In this document: positions 17,608 through 27,199 of the stretch, piece after piece
How positions within the stretch are numbered: position 1 is the first letter of the stretch
How the letters are laid out: every line of letters starts with the position of its first letter
NCBI RefSeq assembly: GCF_001274635.1
Contig: NZ_LBGV01000001.1
Coordinates: 3,162,001 to 3,226,000, forward strand
Direction of reading: 5' to 3'
Length of the DNA stretch: 64,000 bases
DNA from: Persicobacter sp. CCB-QB2
GTDB taxonomy: Bacteria; Bacteroidota; Bacteroidia; Cytophagales; Cyclobacteriaceae
Position numbers and translations under genes: made by a program
Notes under the pieces: model-generated
What the model saw: only the letters and a program-made list of their open reading frames with translations
What the model was told of the DNA's origin: nothing
Database searches by the model: none

Positions 17608-17740
17608 ATCCTGCTTATGTCCTCTTTTAACTGCAGGGCGGGAAAAATGAAGAAATTTTTCCTATTTCGAGTTTTTTCCAAGAAAACAAATGAATCAGGA
17701 GCAAGCAAGCTTCCCCCAAATTGGGCAATTTAGCAATCAG
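17608..17740 (+). repeat. Family A dispersed repeat, copy A3 (ends degenerate)
   Basis: About 133 bp of recognisable family A sequence: CATCCTGCTTATGTCCTC, GAAATTTTTCCTATTTCGAG, TTTTTTCCAAG and CAAGCAAGCTTCCCCCAAAT. The terminal inverted repeats are lost. It lies between convergent genes, directly beside a bidirectional terminator. Confidence 0.8.
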
Positions 17741-17805
17741 CATACCTACTCAAGATAAAATGACAAGCATTCCCAAAGAGCGTGTTTATAGTTAATCAAT
17801 CCGGT

Positions 17806-19020
17806 CTAGGGCTGCTGTAAAGTAGGGGCTAAAACCTCGAACTCCCCATCTATTGTTTCCGGACATTCCAGATTTAATAAATGCGCCATTAATGGGTACA
17901 GGTGAATATTTTCAAAAGCTTCAATTTCCAGCCTGTTTTGAAAGGAAGGTCCCTGGGCATAAAAAATCGCATGCATATTCTGCTCCGCGGGGTCAAAGCC
18001 ATGGGCTCCCGTCGAAAAAGACTTACCTGCTTCCACGAATAAATAAGGGATTTGTGCATCCAGCCATACTTCCGGTACGGCATTATGGGTATAATGCCAT
18101 CTTTCTGGAGCAGACTCCTTTCTGATCACTTTAAACCTGCCATCCGCTTTTTGGGTCAATTCTTTTTCCAGCAACTCTACATCAGCACCTTCCTTTGGAT
18201 AAAGCAACACCTGCGATCCCCCAGCATTCACCACTTCAAAATTGGAATAGTCCGTCATCGATCGATAATCAATGCCTTCCTCTATTTTTTGCATGCCGTG
18301 GTCAGACACCACAATAATATTGGCCTCCACCTGCAGCTGCTTTAATCCATCCAACAGCGCGCCCAATTGCGCATCCACCTGTGCTACCGCTGCAGCCGCT
18401 TCTTCAGAATCAGGTCCAAAGTTATGCCCACTCTTATCGGGCTCATGGAAATAAAGCGTGATAAAATCTGGTCTTTCCTCTTTTGATAATTGTGTCCAGG
18501 ACAAAATCTTTTCTACCCTTTTCTCAAAAGGAATAGACTCATCATAAGGAAAAAAATAAGAGGGAAGGGTTCCGTGTTGAGGGACGTCAGATCCGGGCCA
18601 GAAGAAACAAGCGGCCTTTTTGCCCTGATCTTCCACTAATTTCCAAAAAGGAGTTCCCCCATACCAGCGGGGATTATTTCTTTCCTCCGCCTTTCCTAAT
18701 GCATAAACAGCATCATATTCGGGAGAATAAAAAACATTATGAATTAAGCCATTATGCCCGGGATACATGCCCGTGATGATGGCCCAATGGTTTGGAAACG
18801 TTTTGGAAGGATAAGAAGGAATCATACTCTTGGCCTTCACTCCTTCCTTTGAAAACTGAGCCAAATGGGGTGGGGCATACTTTTCCGTATAGTCGAATCG
18901 GTAGCCATCCAGTGAAATCAAAATAAGAGGATGATAGGCTTCCTCGGTGCTGGGCTGCATTTTCTTTCCACAGGAGCATAAAACCATTCCTGTCAGAAAG
19001 AATATCCATAGTCTTTTCAT
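17806..19020 (-). CDS. Ectonucleotide pyrophosphatase/phosphodiesterase family lipoprotein
   Basis: This 404-residue protein of the alkaline-phosphatase superfamily, NPP type, has a lipoprotein signal (MVLCSC, Cys16). Two-zinc active-site residues are visible: Asp in LISLDGYRFDY, the nucleophile Thr in SYPSKTFPNHWAIITG, EPDKSGHNFGPDS, VVSDHGM and the C-terminal histidine in STGAHGFDP. The family cleaves phosphodiester or pyrophosphate bonds in nucleotides or lipid headgroups outside the cytoplasm. MKRLWIFFLTG at 19020 is preferred because the signal peptide starts there. A family A repeat lies beyond its stop. Confidence 0.92.
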   Translation of the reverse strand: MKRLWIFFLTGMVLCSCGKKMQPSTEEAYHPLILISLDGYRFDYTEKYAPPHLAQFSKEGVKAKSMIPSYPSKTFPNHWAIITGMYPGHNGLIHNVFYSPEYDAVYALGKAEERNNPRWYGGTPFWKLVEDQGKKAACFFWPGSDVPQHGTLPSYFFPYDESIPFEKRVEKILSWTQLSKEERPDFITLYFHEPDKSGHNFGPDSEEAAAAVAQVDAQLGALLDGLKQLQVEANIIVVSDHGMQKIEEGIDYRSMTDYSNFEVVNAGGSQVLLYPKEGADVELLEKELTQKADGRFKVIRKESAPERWHYTHNAVPEVWLDAQIPYLFVEAGKSFSTGAHGFDPAEQNMHAIFYAQGPSFQNRLEIEAFENIHLYPLMAHLLNLECPETIDGEFEVLAPTLQQP

Positions 19021-19430
19021 ATACTGATCATTATCCCACAAAAATAAATGGAGAAATCCGATAGTGAATCATTCAAAGCACAAAGAATTATTATCATTTC
19101 ATTAAGAGGAATTCAAACCATTTTTTTTTGATTCTAATCCCGCAGAAAGCGAAATCATTTGATCATTATGAGAAAAGTGCAAAATTAATCGATTGAACAG
19201 AGTTTTAGTATTCAAAAGGCATAACGCTTATCGTTTAATGAGAAAAACAGGTCAATTAGCTCAAAAACAAGCGTCCAAATTTCAAAACGGAACTGTAAAT
19301 AATAGACAGTTCCCATCTTCAATAAAATAGCGGGAGTAAAACGACAAGACTTCCAAAAATTTCAAAGTTATTTTTTTATCACTCTAAAATTGATCGACAC
19401 CTAACATTTACTCCCCAATTGTTCCAAAAC

Positions 19431-19466
19431 AAAAAAAACCTGACGGTGGACTGCTTCCGTCAGGTC
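19431..19466 (-). terminator. Orphan minus-strand terminator
   Basis: On the minus strand ACCTGACGG pairs perfectly with CCGTCAGGT across a 10-base loop and is followed by eight T. The nearest upstream minus-strand gene, glyS, already has its own terminator. Confidence 0.75.
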
Positions 19467-19720
19467 TCTGTAGAAAATTTTGTGGAATGGTTTAAATATC
19501 TTACTTGAAGAAAATTCTTTTTTATCGAATGTCTGACATTATGAACTAGCATATTCCTTTGTAGGTTTCAGACATCATTAACTTTTTTTTAATTTACAAT
19601 TAATCCTCAGCCAAATACAATAATTGCCGCTCTTTTTATTATTGACATTATCAATATACCAATTGACTTTATCATTTAAGCGTGATATTCATCCGCTTAT
19701 TTTTATATTCAAACAGGCAA

Positions 19721-19753
19721 AAAAAAAGCGGAACTTATAAGCTCCGCTTTTTT
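19721..19753. terminator. Terminator of glyS
   Basis: AAAAAAGCGGA/TCCGCTTTTTT stem, A run on one side and T run on the other, 17 bases beyond the glyS stop. Confidence 0.88.
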
Positions 19754-19769
19754 CATTATTGATAATTAC

Positions 19770-21248
19770 TTACTTGTCTTCCAACTCACGGAAAATTTTA
19801 GAGATAGAAACTGCTTCCCCAATCACTTTTCTAAGGTCTGCAATCGCTACACGCTCCTGTTCCATGGTATCACGATGACGGATAGTAACCGTTTTATCTT
19901 CCAAAGTCTGGTGATCTACCGCAATACAGAAAGGTGTACCAATCAAATCCTGACGGGTATAACGCTTACCAATGGACTGCTGCTCTTCATACACCAAGTT
20001 GAAATCATATTTCAAATCGTCGAAGATTTCTTTCGCTACTTCCGGCAAACCATCTTTCTTCGTTAATGGGAAGATCGCCGCTTTTACCGGAGCCAAAGCC
20101 GGGTGGAATTTCAAATAAGTACGTTTTTTCGCCTTATCGCCTTCGCCCACCATTTCCTCTGTATAAGCATTGAACATGGTCATCAGGAACAAACGATCCG
20201 CTCCGATGGAAGTCTCCACTACATAAGGGATGTAGTTTTTATTGATTTCCGTATCGAAGTACTGTTGTTTCTTCTTAGAGAATTCCTGGTGCTGAGAAAG
20301 GTCAAAGTCCGTACGAGAGTGAATACCCTCTACCTCTTTGAAACCGAATGGGAATTTATATTCAATATCCGCTGCAGCATTAGCATAGTGCGCCAATTTC
20401 TCATGGTCATGGAAACGAAGCTTTTCTTGTGGTACCCCCAATACTTTGTGCCACTTCATGCGGCTTTCTTTCCACTTCTCGTACCACTCCATTTCTTCGC
20501 CCGGACGAACGAAAAATTGCATCTCCATTTGCTCAAACTCACGCATACGGAAGATAAACTGACGCGCGACGATCTCATTACGGAAAGCTTTACCAATCTG
20601 TGCAATACCGAAAGGCACTTTCATACGAGCCGTTTTCTGAACGTTCAGGAAGTTGACGAAAATACCCTGAGCCGTTTCCGGACGAAGGTAAACCGTGCTT
20701 GACTCATCTGCCACAGAACCAATCTGGGTAGAGAACATCAGGTTAAACTGACGAACTTCCGTCCAGTTAGTGGTGCCCGAAATTGGGCAGGCAATCCCAT
20801 TATCAATGATCAACTGGCGAACACCTTCCAAATCTTCCGCATCCAAAAGACGCGCCAACTCCTGCTCCAAAGCTTTACCTTCAGCGGCTTTGCCTTCTTC
20901 TTCCAACCTGGCAGCATACTCCTCCACCAAAACATCCGCACGGTAACGCTTTTTGGAATCCTTATTATCGATCATAGGATCATTGAAAGAATCCACGTGA
21001 CCTGAGGCTTTCCAAGTAGTAGGGTGCATGAAAATGGAAGCATCAATCCCGACAACATTGGAATTCAGGCGCGTCATGGACTGCCACCAAACATCTTTCA
21101 GATTTTTCTTCAATTCCACCCCGTAGGCTCCATAATCATATACTGCCTGAAGGCCGTCATAAATTTCTGAAGAAGGATAAACAAAACCATACTCTTTCGC
21201 ATGTGAGATGATATCCTTTAAGGCGCTGTGTTCTTCTTGTTTTGCCAT
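19770..21248 (-). CDS. glyS: Glycine--tRNA ligase (single-chain class II)
   Basis: This 492-residue dimeric-type glycyl-tRNA synthetase charges tRNA-Gly. It is the one-chain form, not the GlyQ/GlyS tetramer. Class II features include FMHPTTWKASGHVDSFNDPMIDNKDSKKRYRAD, RPETAQGIFVNFLNVQKTARMKVPFGIAQIGKAFRNE (motif 2 region), MREFEQMEMQFFV and the motif 3 stretch VVETSIGADRLFLMTM. The C-terminal anticodon-binding domain (LAPVKAAIFPLTKKDGLPEVAKEIFDDL) is complete. It has its own terminator, and a family A repeat lies upstream. Confidence 0.97.
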   Translation of the reverse strand: MAKQEEHSALKDIISHAKEYGFVYPSSEIYDGLQAVYDYGAYGVELKKNLKDVWWQSMTRLNSNVVGIDASIFMHPTTWKASGHVDSFNDPMIDNKDSKKRYRADVLVEEYAARLEEEGKAAEGKALEQELARLLDAEDLEGVRQLIIDNGIACPISGTTNWTEVRQFNLMFSTQIGSVADESSTVYLRPETAQGIFVNFLNVQKTARMKVPFGIAQIGKAFRNEIVARQFIFRMREFEQMEMQFFVRPGEEMEWYEKWKESRMKWHKVLGVPQEKLRFHDHEKLAHYANAAADIEYKFPFGFKEVEGIHSRTDFDLSQHQEFSKKKQQYFDTEINKNYIPYVVETSIGADRLFLMTMFNAYTEEMVGEGDKAKKRTYLKFHPALAPVKAAIFPLTKKDGLPEVAKEIFDDLKYDFNLVYEEQQSIGKRYTRQDLIGTPFCIAVDHQTLEDKTVTIRHRDTMEQERVAIADLRKVIGEAVSISKIFRELEDK

Positions 21249-21447
21249 GTTGGAAAAATAATATATTGAATCTTAGTATCGAATCTAAACCCCCTGAAGC
21301 ATTGTGATAATGCCATCAAAAGAGGGGTATTATTACTAGCCTGCAAATATAAGGAATTTGAATTTGGCAAGGGGCTAAAGCCGTGAGATTCTTATTCATG
21401 CCTTGGAATTTGATGCAAAAGCCCCCCAAAGACCGGCATGAACTTCA

Positions 21448-21590
21448 CGTGAATGATGCATCCTTTAATCCTCGTATAGCTACGAGGTGGAAAAAATGAT
21501 GGAATAGTTTCCTATTTCGAGTTTTTTCCAACGAAGCAGATGAATGAGGAGCAAGCAAACACAGCCCGTACTGGGCAATTAATCATTGAA
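21448..21590 (+). repeat. Family A dispersed repeat, copy A4 (right end degenerate)
   Basis: About 143 bp: GTGAATGATGCATCC at the left, TTAATCCTCGTATAGCTACG, TTTCCTATTTCGAGTTTTTT, CCAACGAAGCAGATGAATGA and GGAGCAAGCAA. The right end is not recognisable. It lies between the FkbM gene stop and the glyS start, both minus-strand. Apart from this copy the surrounding gap (21249-21686) shows no gene or clear signal. Confidence 0.82.
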
Positions 21591-21686
21591 GGAATAATCA
21601 AAACAGTTAGAGCATAAATTCCCCGTATACCTTAACCAAACCTATCAAAGCAAAATTCGGCTTAAAGCTTAATCCGCTAATTCCTC

Positions 21687-22448
21687 TTAGGCCCTCAAAA
21701 GTGTGGAATTAAAAAACTCATCCATATGCACCAGCTGGTAGCCTTTGTCTAGCCATTGCTGGATATGCTCCCTGATGCGCTTAAGGTAATGTTCATCCTG
21801 AGGGTGGTTCACCTCATCAAACTCCACACATAAAATACGCGGATAGATCTCTTTCTTCAGCAAGTCTTCCATCACCTTGTATTCGGCACCTTCAATGTCA
21901 ATCTTCAAAAGGTCAATCTGCTGATGACCCAGTTGTTTCATCAAATCATCTACGGCATACACCTGCGCTTCGAAAAAGTCTGCTGTTTTTTGCAGGTTCA
22001 CCGCAGAATGCGAAACATGAGAAGGATCTGCCGGCATGTAAAATTTCAAAACCTCTTCCTGATTCCATAAACCCCAGGGGTGAAATTGCCATTTGTTCAA
22101 AAGGGCAGCATCGGTGGGATAAAATGTTCCCGTCTCATGGGGCAGCTCCAATGCCCGCGCCTCCTGCAAGGCATTTTGTAATGCTTCGAAATGTGCGATG
22201 GCTCTTGGGGTCGGGTCAAAGGTGTGCACCTGACAGCCATAAGTCTGGCTCAGGGCAGCATCAAAGGAAATATCCTCACCGGCTCCCGCCAAATAACACA
22301 CTGCATGCTCATCCAAAATCCCTTTTGGAATATACCAATGGCAGCTTTTTGACCCCAGCGCCTCCACCGGTAGTCGGGTAAAATCAAAAAAACGGCCTAG
22401 TTTCCACCAGGCCTTTAATTTCATATATCGGTCAATTATAATACTCAT
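21687..22448 (-). CDS. FkbM family methyltransferase
   Basis: This 253-residue SAM-dependent methyltransferase has the FkbM pattern: CYLAGAGEDISFDAALSQTYGCQVHTFDPTPRAIAHF (SAM-binding strand and acidic loop) and the diagnostic LLKIDIEGAEYKVMEDLLKK, followed by ILCVEFDEVNHP. FkbM enzymes usually O-methylate sugars or polyketides; surface glycans are a plausible target because glycosyltransferases lie a few kilobases away. The start overlaps the antiporter stop by 4 bases, so it is the last gene of a three-gene operon. The link to an antiporter is unusual. Confidence 0.88.
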   Translation of the reverse strand: MSIIIDRYMKLKAWWKLGRFFDFTRLPVEALGSKSCHWYIPKGILDEHAVCYLAGAGEDISFDAALSQTYGCQVHTFDPTPRAIAHFEALQNALQEARALELPHETGTFYPTDAALLNKWQFHPWGLWNQEEVLKFYMPADPSHVSHSAVNLQKTADFFEAQVYAVDDLMKQLGHQQIDLLKIDIEGAEYKVMEDLLKKEIYPRILCVEFDEVNHPQDEHYLKRIREHIQQWLDKGYQLVHMDEFFNSTLLRA

Positions 22449-23704
22449 TCTGAATCTTTCTTAGCCTGTGCTCCCAGCTGGATACACATTTTCAATAATG
22501 GAGCAGAAATAATGATGGTTACCAATACCATGATCACAATCGCCACAAAAAGCTGATTTTCGATCAAACCGGCCTGCAAGGCAATTGCCCCCAGAATCAC
22601 CTCTAATGTTCCATGGGTATTCATTCCAAAGCCTATGGCCAGGGAATCATGCTTGCTTAAACCACTAATTTTCGCTCCTCCGTATCCACCGATCACTTTA
22701 CCTACAAAGGCGGTAATGATCAATACCACCACTAAAGGGAAATTAAAACTTTCGATAAAGTTGACATGCAATCCAATGGACACAAAGAATAATGGTGCAA
22801 AGATATTATTTATAAAATGGTGTACAATCTCCTTCGCTCTTTCCGATAAGTGCACCGAATCTCCCAGCGCAATTCCCACAATGAAAGAGCCGAAAATGGC
22901 ATGAATACCGATCCACTCTGTAAAAGCAGCCGCCAGAAAGCAAAGCGCCATCGACAGGGACAACAAGCCCCCGGGCCATGCCAGGCGGGCATTGATCCAG
23001 GGCAGTATTTTATTGATCAGCGCCCGGCCAATCGTCAGCATTGCCAGCGTGAAGCCCATGGTCAGCCCAATCGTTTCCCCCAAGCCCATATGGCCATTTT
23101 CAGAGCCCATCATCGACAATATGACGGTAAATATCAACCAGCCCAGAATATCAATAATCATGGCTGAAGCAATAATCAGCATCCCCGTCCGGGTTTTGAA
23201 GATATTGAGGTCCATGAGAATCCGGGCAATAACGGGCAAGGCCGTAATGGAAAGGGTCGTTCCTATGAAAAGCGCAAATACCAAATGATTGCGGTCATCG
23301 GTCAATCCGTAAAATTCCGGCGCCATAAATGGGCCGATAAATCCCAGAATAAAGGGAATGATTAATGCAGACAAACTGATATTGGCCGCCTTCTTTCCCT
23401 GCTCTATCACCAGATCCAGCTCCACCTCCAGGCCGGCGATAAAGAGCAACAGCACTACGGCAATCTGGAAAAAGCCATCCAGCACAATCGCTGAGGAACC
23501 ACTGGTAGGGAATAAAGTCCCCCACAATTCCGGCGCCAGTCGGCCAAAGAGGGTAGGCCCTAAAAGCACCCCGGCCATTATTTCTCCTACTACTGCAGGC
23601 TGCTTTAGCCGGCGCATTACTTCGGCCAACAACCGCGCCACTCCCAAAATTATGGCCAGCTGCAGTAATAGGTTGATTACTTCACTATGATTTAATTTCT
23701 CCAT
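22445..23704 (-). CDS. Cation:proton antiporter (CPA2 family)
   Basis: This 419-residue integral membrane protein has about 12 hydrophobic segments and the Na+/H+ exchanger fold: LKQPAVVGEIMAGVLLGPTLFG at the N-terminus, LLFIAGLEVELDLV, a long hydrophobic run with TTLSITALPVIARILMDL, and GFGMNTHGTLEVILGAIALQAGLI. It would exchange Na+ or K+ for H+ across the inner membrane. There is no C-terminal RCK domain. It lies 10 bases after a tandem universal stress protein, a common pairing in which the USP domains are thought to sense nucleotides and modulate transport. Ion specificity cannot be judged. Confidence 0.92.
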   Translation of the reverse strand: MEKLNHSEVINLLLQLAIILGVARLLAEVMRRLKQPAVVGEIMAGVLLGPTLFGRLAPELWGTLFPTSGSSAIVLDGFFQIAVVLLLFIAGLEVELDLVIEQGKKAANISLSALIIPFILGFIGPFMAPEFYGLTDDRNHLVFALFIGTTLSITALPVIARILMDLNIFKTRTGMLIIASAMIIDILGWLIFTVILSMMGSENGHMGLGETIGLTMGFTLAMLTIGRALINKILPWINARLAWPGGLLSLSMALCFLAAAFTEWIGIHAIFGSFIVGIALGDSVHLSERAKEIVHHFINNIFAPLFFVSIGLHVNFIESFNFPLVVVLIITAFVGKVIGGYGGAKISGLSKHDSLAIGFGMNTHGTLEVILGAIALQAGLIENQLFVAIVIMVLVTIIISAPLLKMCIQLGAQAKKDSE

Positions 23705-23714
23705 GAAAAGGCAT

Positions 23715-24548
23715 TTAAGGGTGTACGATCAAAAGATTGGAAGGCAGGTCAGACATGATATACTCCAGGTCTTGTCTGAAAATGCGATCAAAGAGTCCTA
23801 ACTTTCGGCCCATGCCCTGCATCACAAGCAAATCGGCATTCGTACGTCTGGTAAATTTGGCCAATTCATGCCCTGCTTTACCGGCAGTAATCTTTATGTT
23901 AATGCGCAGATCTTCGGTATCCAGTTTATCCAATTTTGCCTGCACCTCTTTCAACTCCTCATTCACCAGATTTTTTCGGGTTTCACTATATTCCTCCTCC
24001 GAATCCTCCGAGGCCACCGCCAGGCTCAGCCCATAAAGCTTAATCTCACGAATCAAATGCAGGATACTGGCCTGATCCCGCTTGCCTAAGTCGCAGGCCA
24101 CCTTCAGGGATTTTCGGGGGTTTCTACCACCACCGGCCTGCACCACAATATTATCGAAATTCTGCGGGTGGGAGGAAGGCGTCACCAGCACCATCACTGA
24201 ACAATCGGCTTTTCGAAGAATGTCCCGAGCAACAGAACCTATATAATATTGAAAGAGATTCTCCTTTCTAAGTGCCCCGGCGATCAATAAATCCACCTCT
24301 TCCCGACGACAGATCTCCAATATCTTTTTAGAAGGAGCGCCATTTTCCCAACAAAGTTTGACTTTTCCCCTGTCCACCTTCACCTGGTCCAGCATTTCAT
24401 CAAGCTGCTTTACATCCTCATCAGAACGCTCGCCAATGTGAATTAAAACCATTTCAGCTTCAAACAACTGTTGTAAACGCACTGCTTCCCACAATACGGC
24501 CTCCCCGGTGGGCGAAAAGGCAATTGCCACCGCTAATTTTTTAAACAT
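23715..24548 (-). CDS. Universal stress protein, two tandem USP domains
   Basis: This 277-residue cytoplasmic protein has two UspA-like domains (about residues 1-140 and 145-277). The first begins MFKKLAVAIAFSPTGEAVLWEAVRL and contains VDLLIAGALRKENLFQYYIGSVARDILRKADCSVMVL, a near-match to the ATP-binding G-x2-G-x9-G loop. The second has ADLLVMQGMGRKLGLFDRIFRQDLEYIMSDLPSNLLIV. It is the first gene of the usp-antiporter-FkbM operon, with 10 bases to the antiporter. The likely role is nucleotide-dependent control of that transporter or of the stress response. Confidence 0.9.
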   Translation of the reverse strand: MFKKLAVAIAFSPTGEAVLWEAVRLQQLFEAEMVLIHIGERSDEDVKQLDEMLDQVKVDRGKVKLCWENGAPSKKILEICRREEVDLLIAGALRKENLFQYYIGSVARDILRKADCSVMVLVTPSSHPQNFDNIVVQAGGGRNPRKSLKVACDLGKRDQASILHLIREIKLYGLSLAVASEDSEEEYSETRKNLVNEELKEVQAKLDKLDTEDLRINIKITAGKAGHELAKFTRRTNADLLVMQGMGRKLGLFDRIFRQDLEYIMSDLPSNLLIVHP

Positions 24549-24742
24549 GATGCTCGGAAAATTTCGTAAAGAAAAATTTTAACTTCCTGATTTTCACGAC
24601 CACAAAGGCTACGATCAAAAAATCATTCCCTCAGGAAGCTATCCCAATATAAAGCTTTTTTTGGCAAATTGGGCTTATAATCAAAATCAGAGACTGTTTT
24701 TTAGCCATTTTGAAAGAGATGCTTTGGTGGGTGGCACAAGCC

Positions 24743-25645
24743 TTAGCGTCTGCCAAAAAGCAAAAACAGGATATATTGTGGAATAGCTTTTAGCTTTGCT
24801 TTCCAATAATATTTCACCATCGCCTGCCGCACCTCTTTATTTTCTTCCATGGGGATTTTCTCTACTGCTAACCGGTCCAGCCGGTCCACATCATAGTTGG
24901 TGGTGCGAAAAGAGTGCTGTCCGGAACCATCCTGCCCAATATTTTCTGTAATACTCCGCGAAGGGTTCAGGCAAAGACCACCCGCCAAAAAAATCGTCGC
25001 ATACCAGCGAATGGCCCAGGAGTCCCGCTTGCCAGCCAATTGATTACGCAACATCCGGTGAAAGTTAAAGGAACCCTCATAGTCAAACTTCTTTTTCAGC
25101 CTGCCATCAAATTTACCCAATAAGTCCTCCGATGAAGGATTAAATTGCTCCCAGCGATTTGCCCAGGTGGCCCAGCCCCAACACTGCATTTGCTGAACCA
25201 AAGCCAAAGGTGGAAGATCATTCCTTTTCAAATCCGGCATATAAGCACCAATATGCCACACTTTGTCCTCATTTTGATACAATTCCAGCGCCTCATTCAT
25301 AAATTTCAGAAAGCCCGGTGCCACCACGATATCATCCTCCAGGACGATAATCCGGCCATGCGATTTCAAAATCCGGCTTACCCCTTCAATAATACTATTG
25401 GCCAGGCCCTTATTCTGATCTGCCAAAATCAATTCCTTCCGGCCTCCTATCTCAAAATCAGCGACCAAATCTCGGGTGGACTGAATGGCCAATTTCGTTT
25501 TTTCATCCGCTCCGGCTTTGGGGCCATCTGCAAAAATGAAAATCTCTGAATGCGCCACCTCCGGATTGGCTTTTAAAGCCTCCAAAGTTTTCAAGGTATG
25601 ATCAGGGCGATTGTAAACGAAAAGTGCGATTGGGGCAAAGGTCAT
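24743..25645 (-). CDS. Glycosyltransferase (GT-A fold, GNT-I/sugar transferase-like)
   Basis: This 300-residue cytoplasmic glycosyltransferase has a GT-A N-terminus: PIALFVYNRPDHTLKTLEALKAN and EIFIFADGPK. The metal-binding motif IIVLEDDIVVAPGFLKFMNEAL (DxD-like, EDD) follows, then MQCWGWATWANRWEQF and WAIRWYATIFLAGGLCLNPSRSITENIGQDGSGQHS. This pattern occurs in proteins annotated as sugar transferases related to GNT-I in polysaccharide clusters. It diverges from a GT4-type gene, and two methyltransferases lie nearby, so surface glycan assembly is likely. Donor and acceptor are unknown. Confidence 0.85.
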   Translation of the reverse strand: MTFAPIALFVYNRPDHTLKTLEALKANPEVAHSEIFIFADGPKAGADEKTKLAIQSTRDLVADFEIGGRKELILADQNKGLANSIIEGVSRILKSHGRIIVLEDDIVVAPGFLKFMNEALELYQNEDKVWHIGAYMPDLKRNDLPPLALVQQMQCWGWATWANRWEQFNPSSEDLLGKFDGRLKKKFDYEGSFNFHRMLRNQLAGKRDSWAIRWYATIFLAGGLCLNPSRSITENIGQDGSGQHSFRTTNYDVDRLDRLAVEKIPMEENKEVRQAMVKYYWKAKLKAIPQYILFLLFGRR

Positions 25646-25727
25646 GGCGTGAGCATTTTTAATTCACCACTAAATTAAAGCTATTTCTTTTAATAATATA
25701 AATGCCATGCTTAGCTTAGCGCCTAAG

Positions 25728-26995
25728 ATGAATCAAAAAAAGCCCCTAAAAGTCGTTTTCCTTTGTTCCTTCGGAGATACCGGTGGAGCTGCCATGGCTT
25801 CCTTACGCCTCGCTAAAGCCCTTCGTCAGCAAGGGGTGGATGTACACTTTTTAGTACAGCACCAAAACACGCCGCATGAAAACATGGAAGTGGTAAAAGG
25901 CTGGAAATGGCGATTGGCACTGGAAAAGCTTCATTTCCTGCTATATGAAAAAGATAAAGCACATCGATTTGCCTTTTCCTCAGCGACTGTCGGGGCAGAT
26001 TTATCCCAACATCCTTTGATTCAATCTGCCGATATCATCCACATTCACTGGATCAATCAGGGATTTTTATCGCTGAAAGGCTTGAAAAAACTTTTTGCTT
26101 TGAGGAAACCGGTGGTGTGGACGCTGCATGATATTTGGGCGTTTTCCGGAGGCTGCCATTATGCTTTTGATTGCGAAGGCTATTTAAACAGCTGTGGAAA
26201 TTGCCCTCAAATCCGAAAGGCTCATCCAAAAGATATTTCCCATCAACAATGGAAAGCTAAAAAAGAAATTTACGACATTCTGGCGCCGCATTTGGTGGGA
26301 GTGAGTCAATGGATCATTGATCAGGCACAGGAAAGCGGGCTTCAGCAATACCTGCAATTCCACCAAATCCACAACCCATCGATACGGATCTTTTTCAACC
26401 TTCAAAGCATAAGCAGGCCTTACGACAGCAGTGGAATTTACCCGAAGATCAAGCTATCTTAACCTTCGGAGCCGCTAATCTCCTGGATACAAGAAAGGGG
26501 TTTCAAGATTTGGAAAAGGCACTTCAGCTTTTGAAAAAGCAAAAATTAGTGCATCCCCATCTTCTCCTTTTCGGAAAGTGCAATGACCCACAACGATTAG
26601 ATCAACTCCCTTTCCCTTTTACATATGTGGGGGAAATCAGACAGGAAAAGAAAATTCGGGAGCTATACCAATTGTCGGACGCTTTTATCACGGCTGCCTT
26701 GAATGAAAACCTGAGCTATATGATTATGGAGGCCATGGCCTGTGGATGCCCGGTGATCACCTATGCCGCCGGAGGAAATCCCGAAGCCGTACTTCACCAA
26801 CAGAATGGTTATGTCGCAGAATTGGGAAAGCCAGCCTCTCTGGCGGAAGGAATTCATTGGGTGTTTGATAACGATATTGATCAGCTTAGTAAAGCTGCAA
26901 GAAACCATATGCTTTCCCACTTTTCTGAAAAGGAGGTTGGAAAAGCCTATCATTCTCTCTATCAGCAAGTGTTAGCCCGAATTATGCCCCGCTAA
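25728..26995 (+). pseudogene. GT4-family glycosyltransferase, split by a one-base frameshift
   Basis: Two frames together encode one GT-B glycosyltransferase of about 422 residues. The first (to about 26377) holds the N-terminal domain (VVFLCSFGDTGGAAMASLRLAKAL, HIHWINQGFLSLKGL, PVVWTLHDIWAFSGGCHY). The second carries IDTDLF, ILTFGAANLLDTRKGFQDLEKAL, and the nucleotide-sugar motif EAMACGCPVITYAAGGNPEAV. HNP must be joined to IDTDLF, which needs one extra C in the CCC run at 26375-26377. The first frame otherwise ends at 26462. It is either a real inactivating deletion or a sequencing error; four similar breaks in this window favour error. The start at 25728 begins the conserved strand. Confidence 0.85.
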
Positions 26996-27060
26996 ATTTA
27001 ATAAATATTCAAAAGCAGCTTGTTATCGTCCATTACAGGTGTTTTCTGATGTTTTGAATC

Positions 27061-27190
27061 GCCCAAATTTGGAAAAGCTTGTTTTCTCTTCATTCCTCTG
27101 CTTCATTGGCAAAAACTCGAAACAGGAAACTATTCCACCATCTTTCCCACCTCAAAACTAAACGAGGATTTAGCGTGCATCTTTCGGATC
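27061..27190 (-). repeat. Family A dispersed repeat, copy A5 (partial)
   Basis: About 130 bp in reverse orientation: GCCCAAATTTGGAAAAGCTT, TTCCTCTGCTTCATTGGC, AAAAACTCGAAACAGGAAA and AAACGAGGATTTAGCGTGC, ending TTTCGGAT. It fills the gap between the convergent glycosyltransferase and methyltransferase genes. The other end (the TTCACCGC repeat) is missing. Confidence 0.82.
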
Positions 27191-27199
27191 AGCCAATAT

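Larger units (their letters stand above)
19021..19769. other. Long AT-rich intergenic region with an orphan minus-strand terminator
   Basis: This 749-base gap lies between glyS and the NPP gene, both on the minus strand. It holds the glyS terminator (19721-19753), a second minus-strand terminator 255 bases further on (19431-19466), and an inverted repeat ATGTCTGA (19528-19535) / TCAGACAT between them. No ORF is credible. The stretch between the terminators could be a small RNA or readthrough tail; the rest holds nothing I can identify. Confidence 0.45.

Noticed and set aside
17776..17795. AGAGCGTGTTTATAG, like one end of repeat B
   Set aside because: Only about 12 bases match and no interior or second end follows. 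A similar stray word occurs at 38173.
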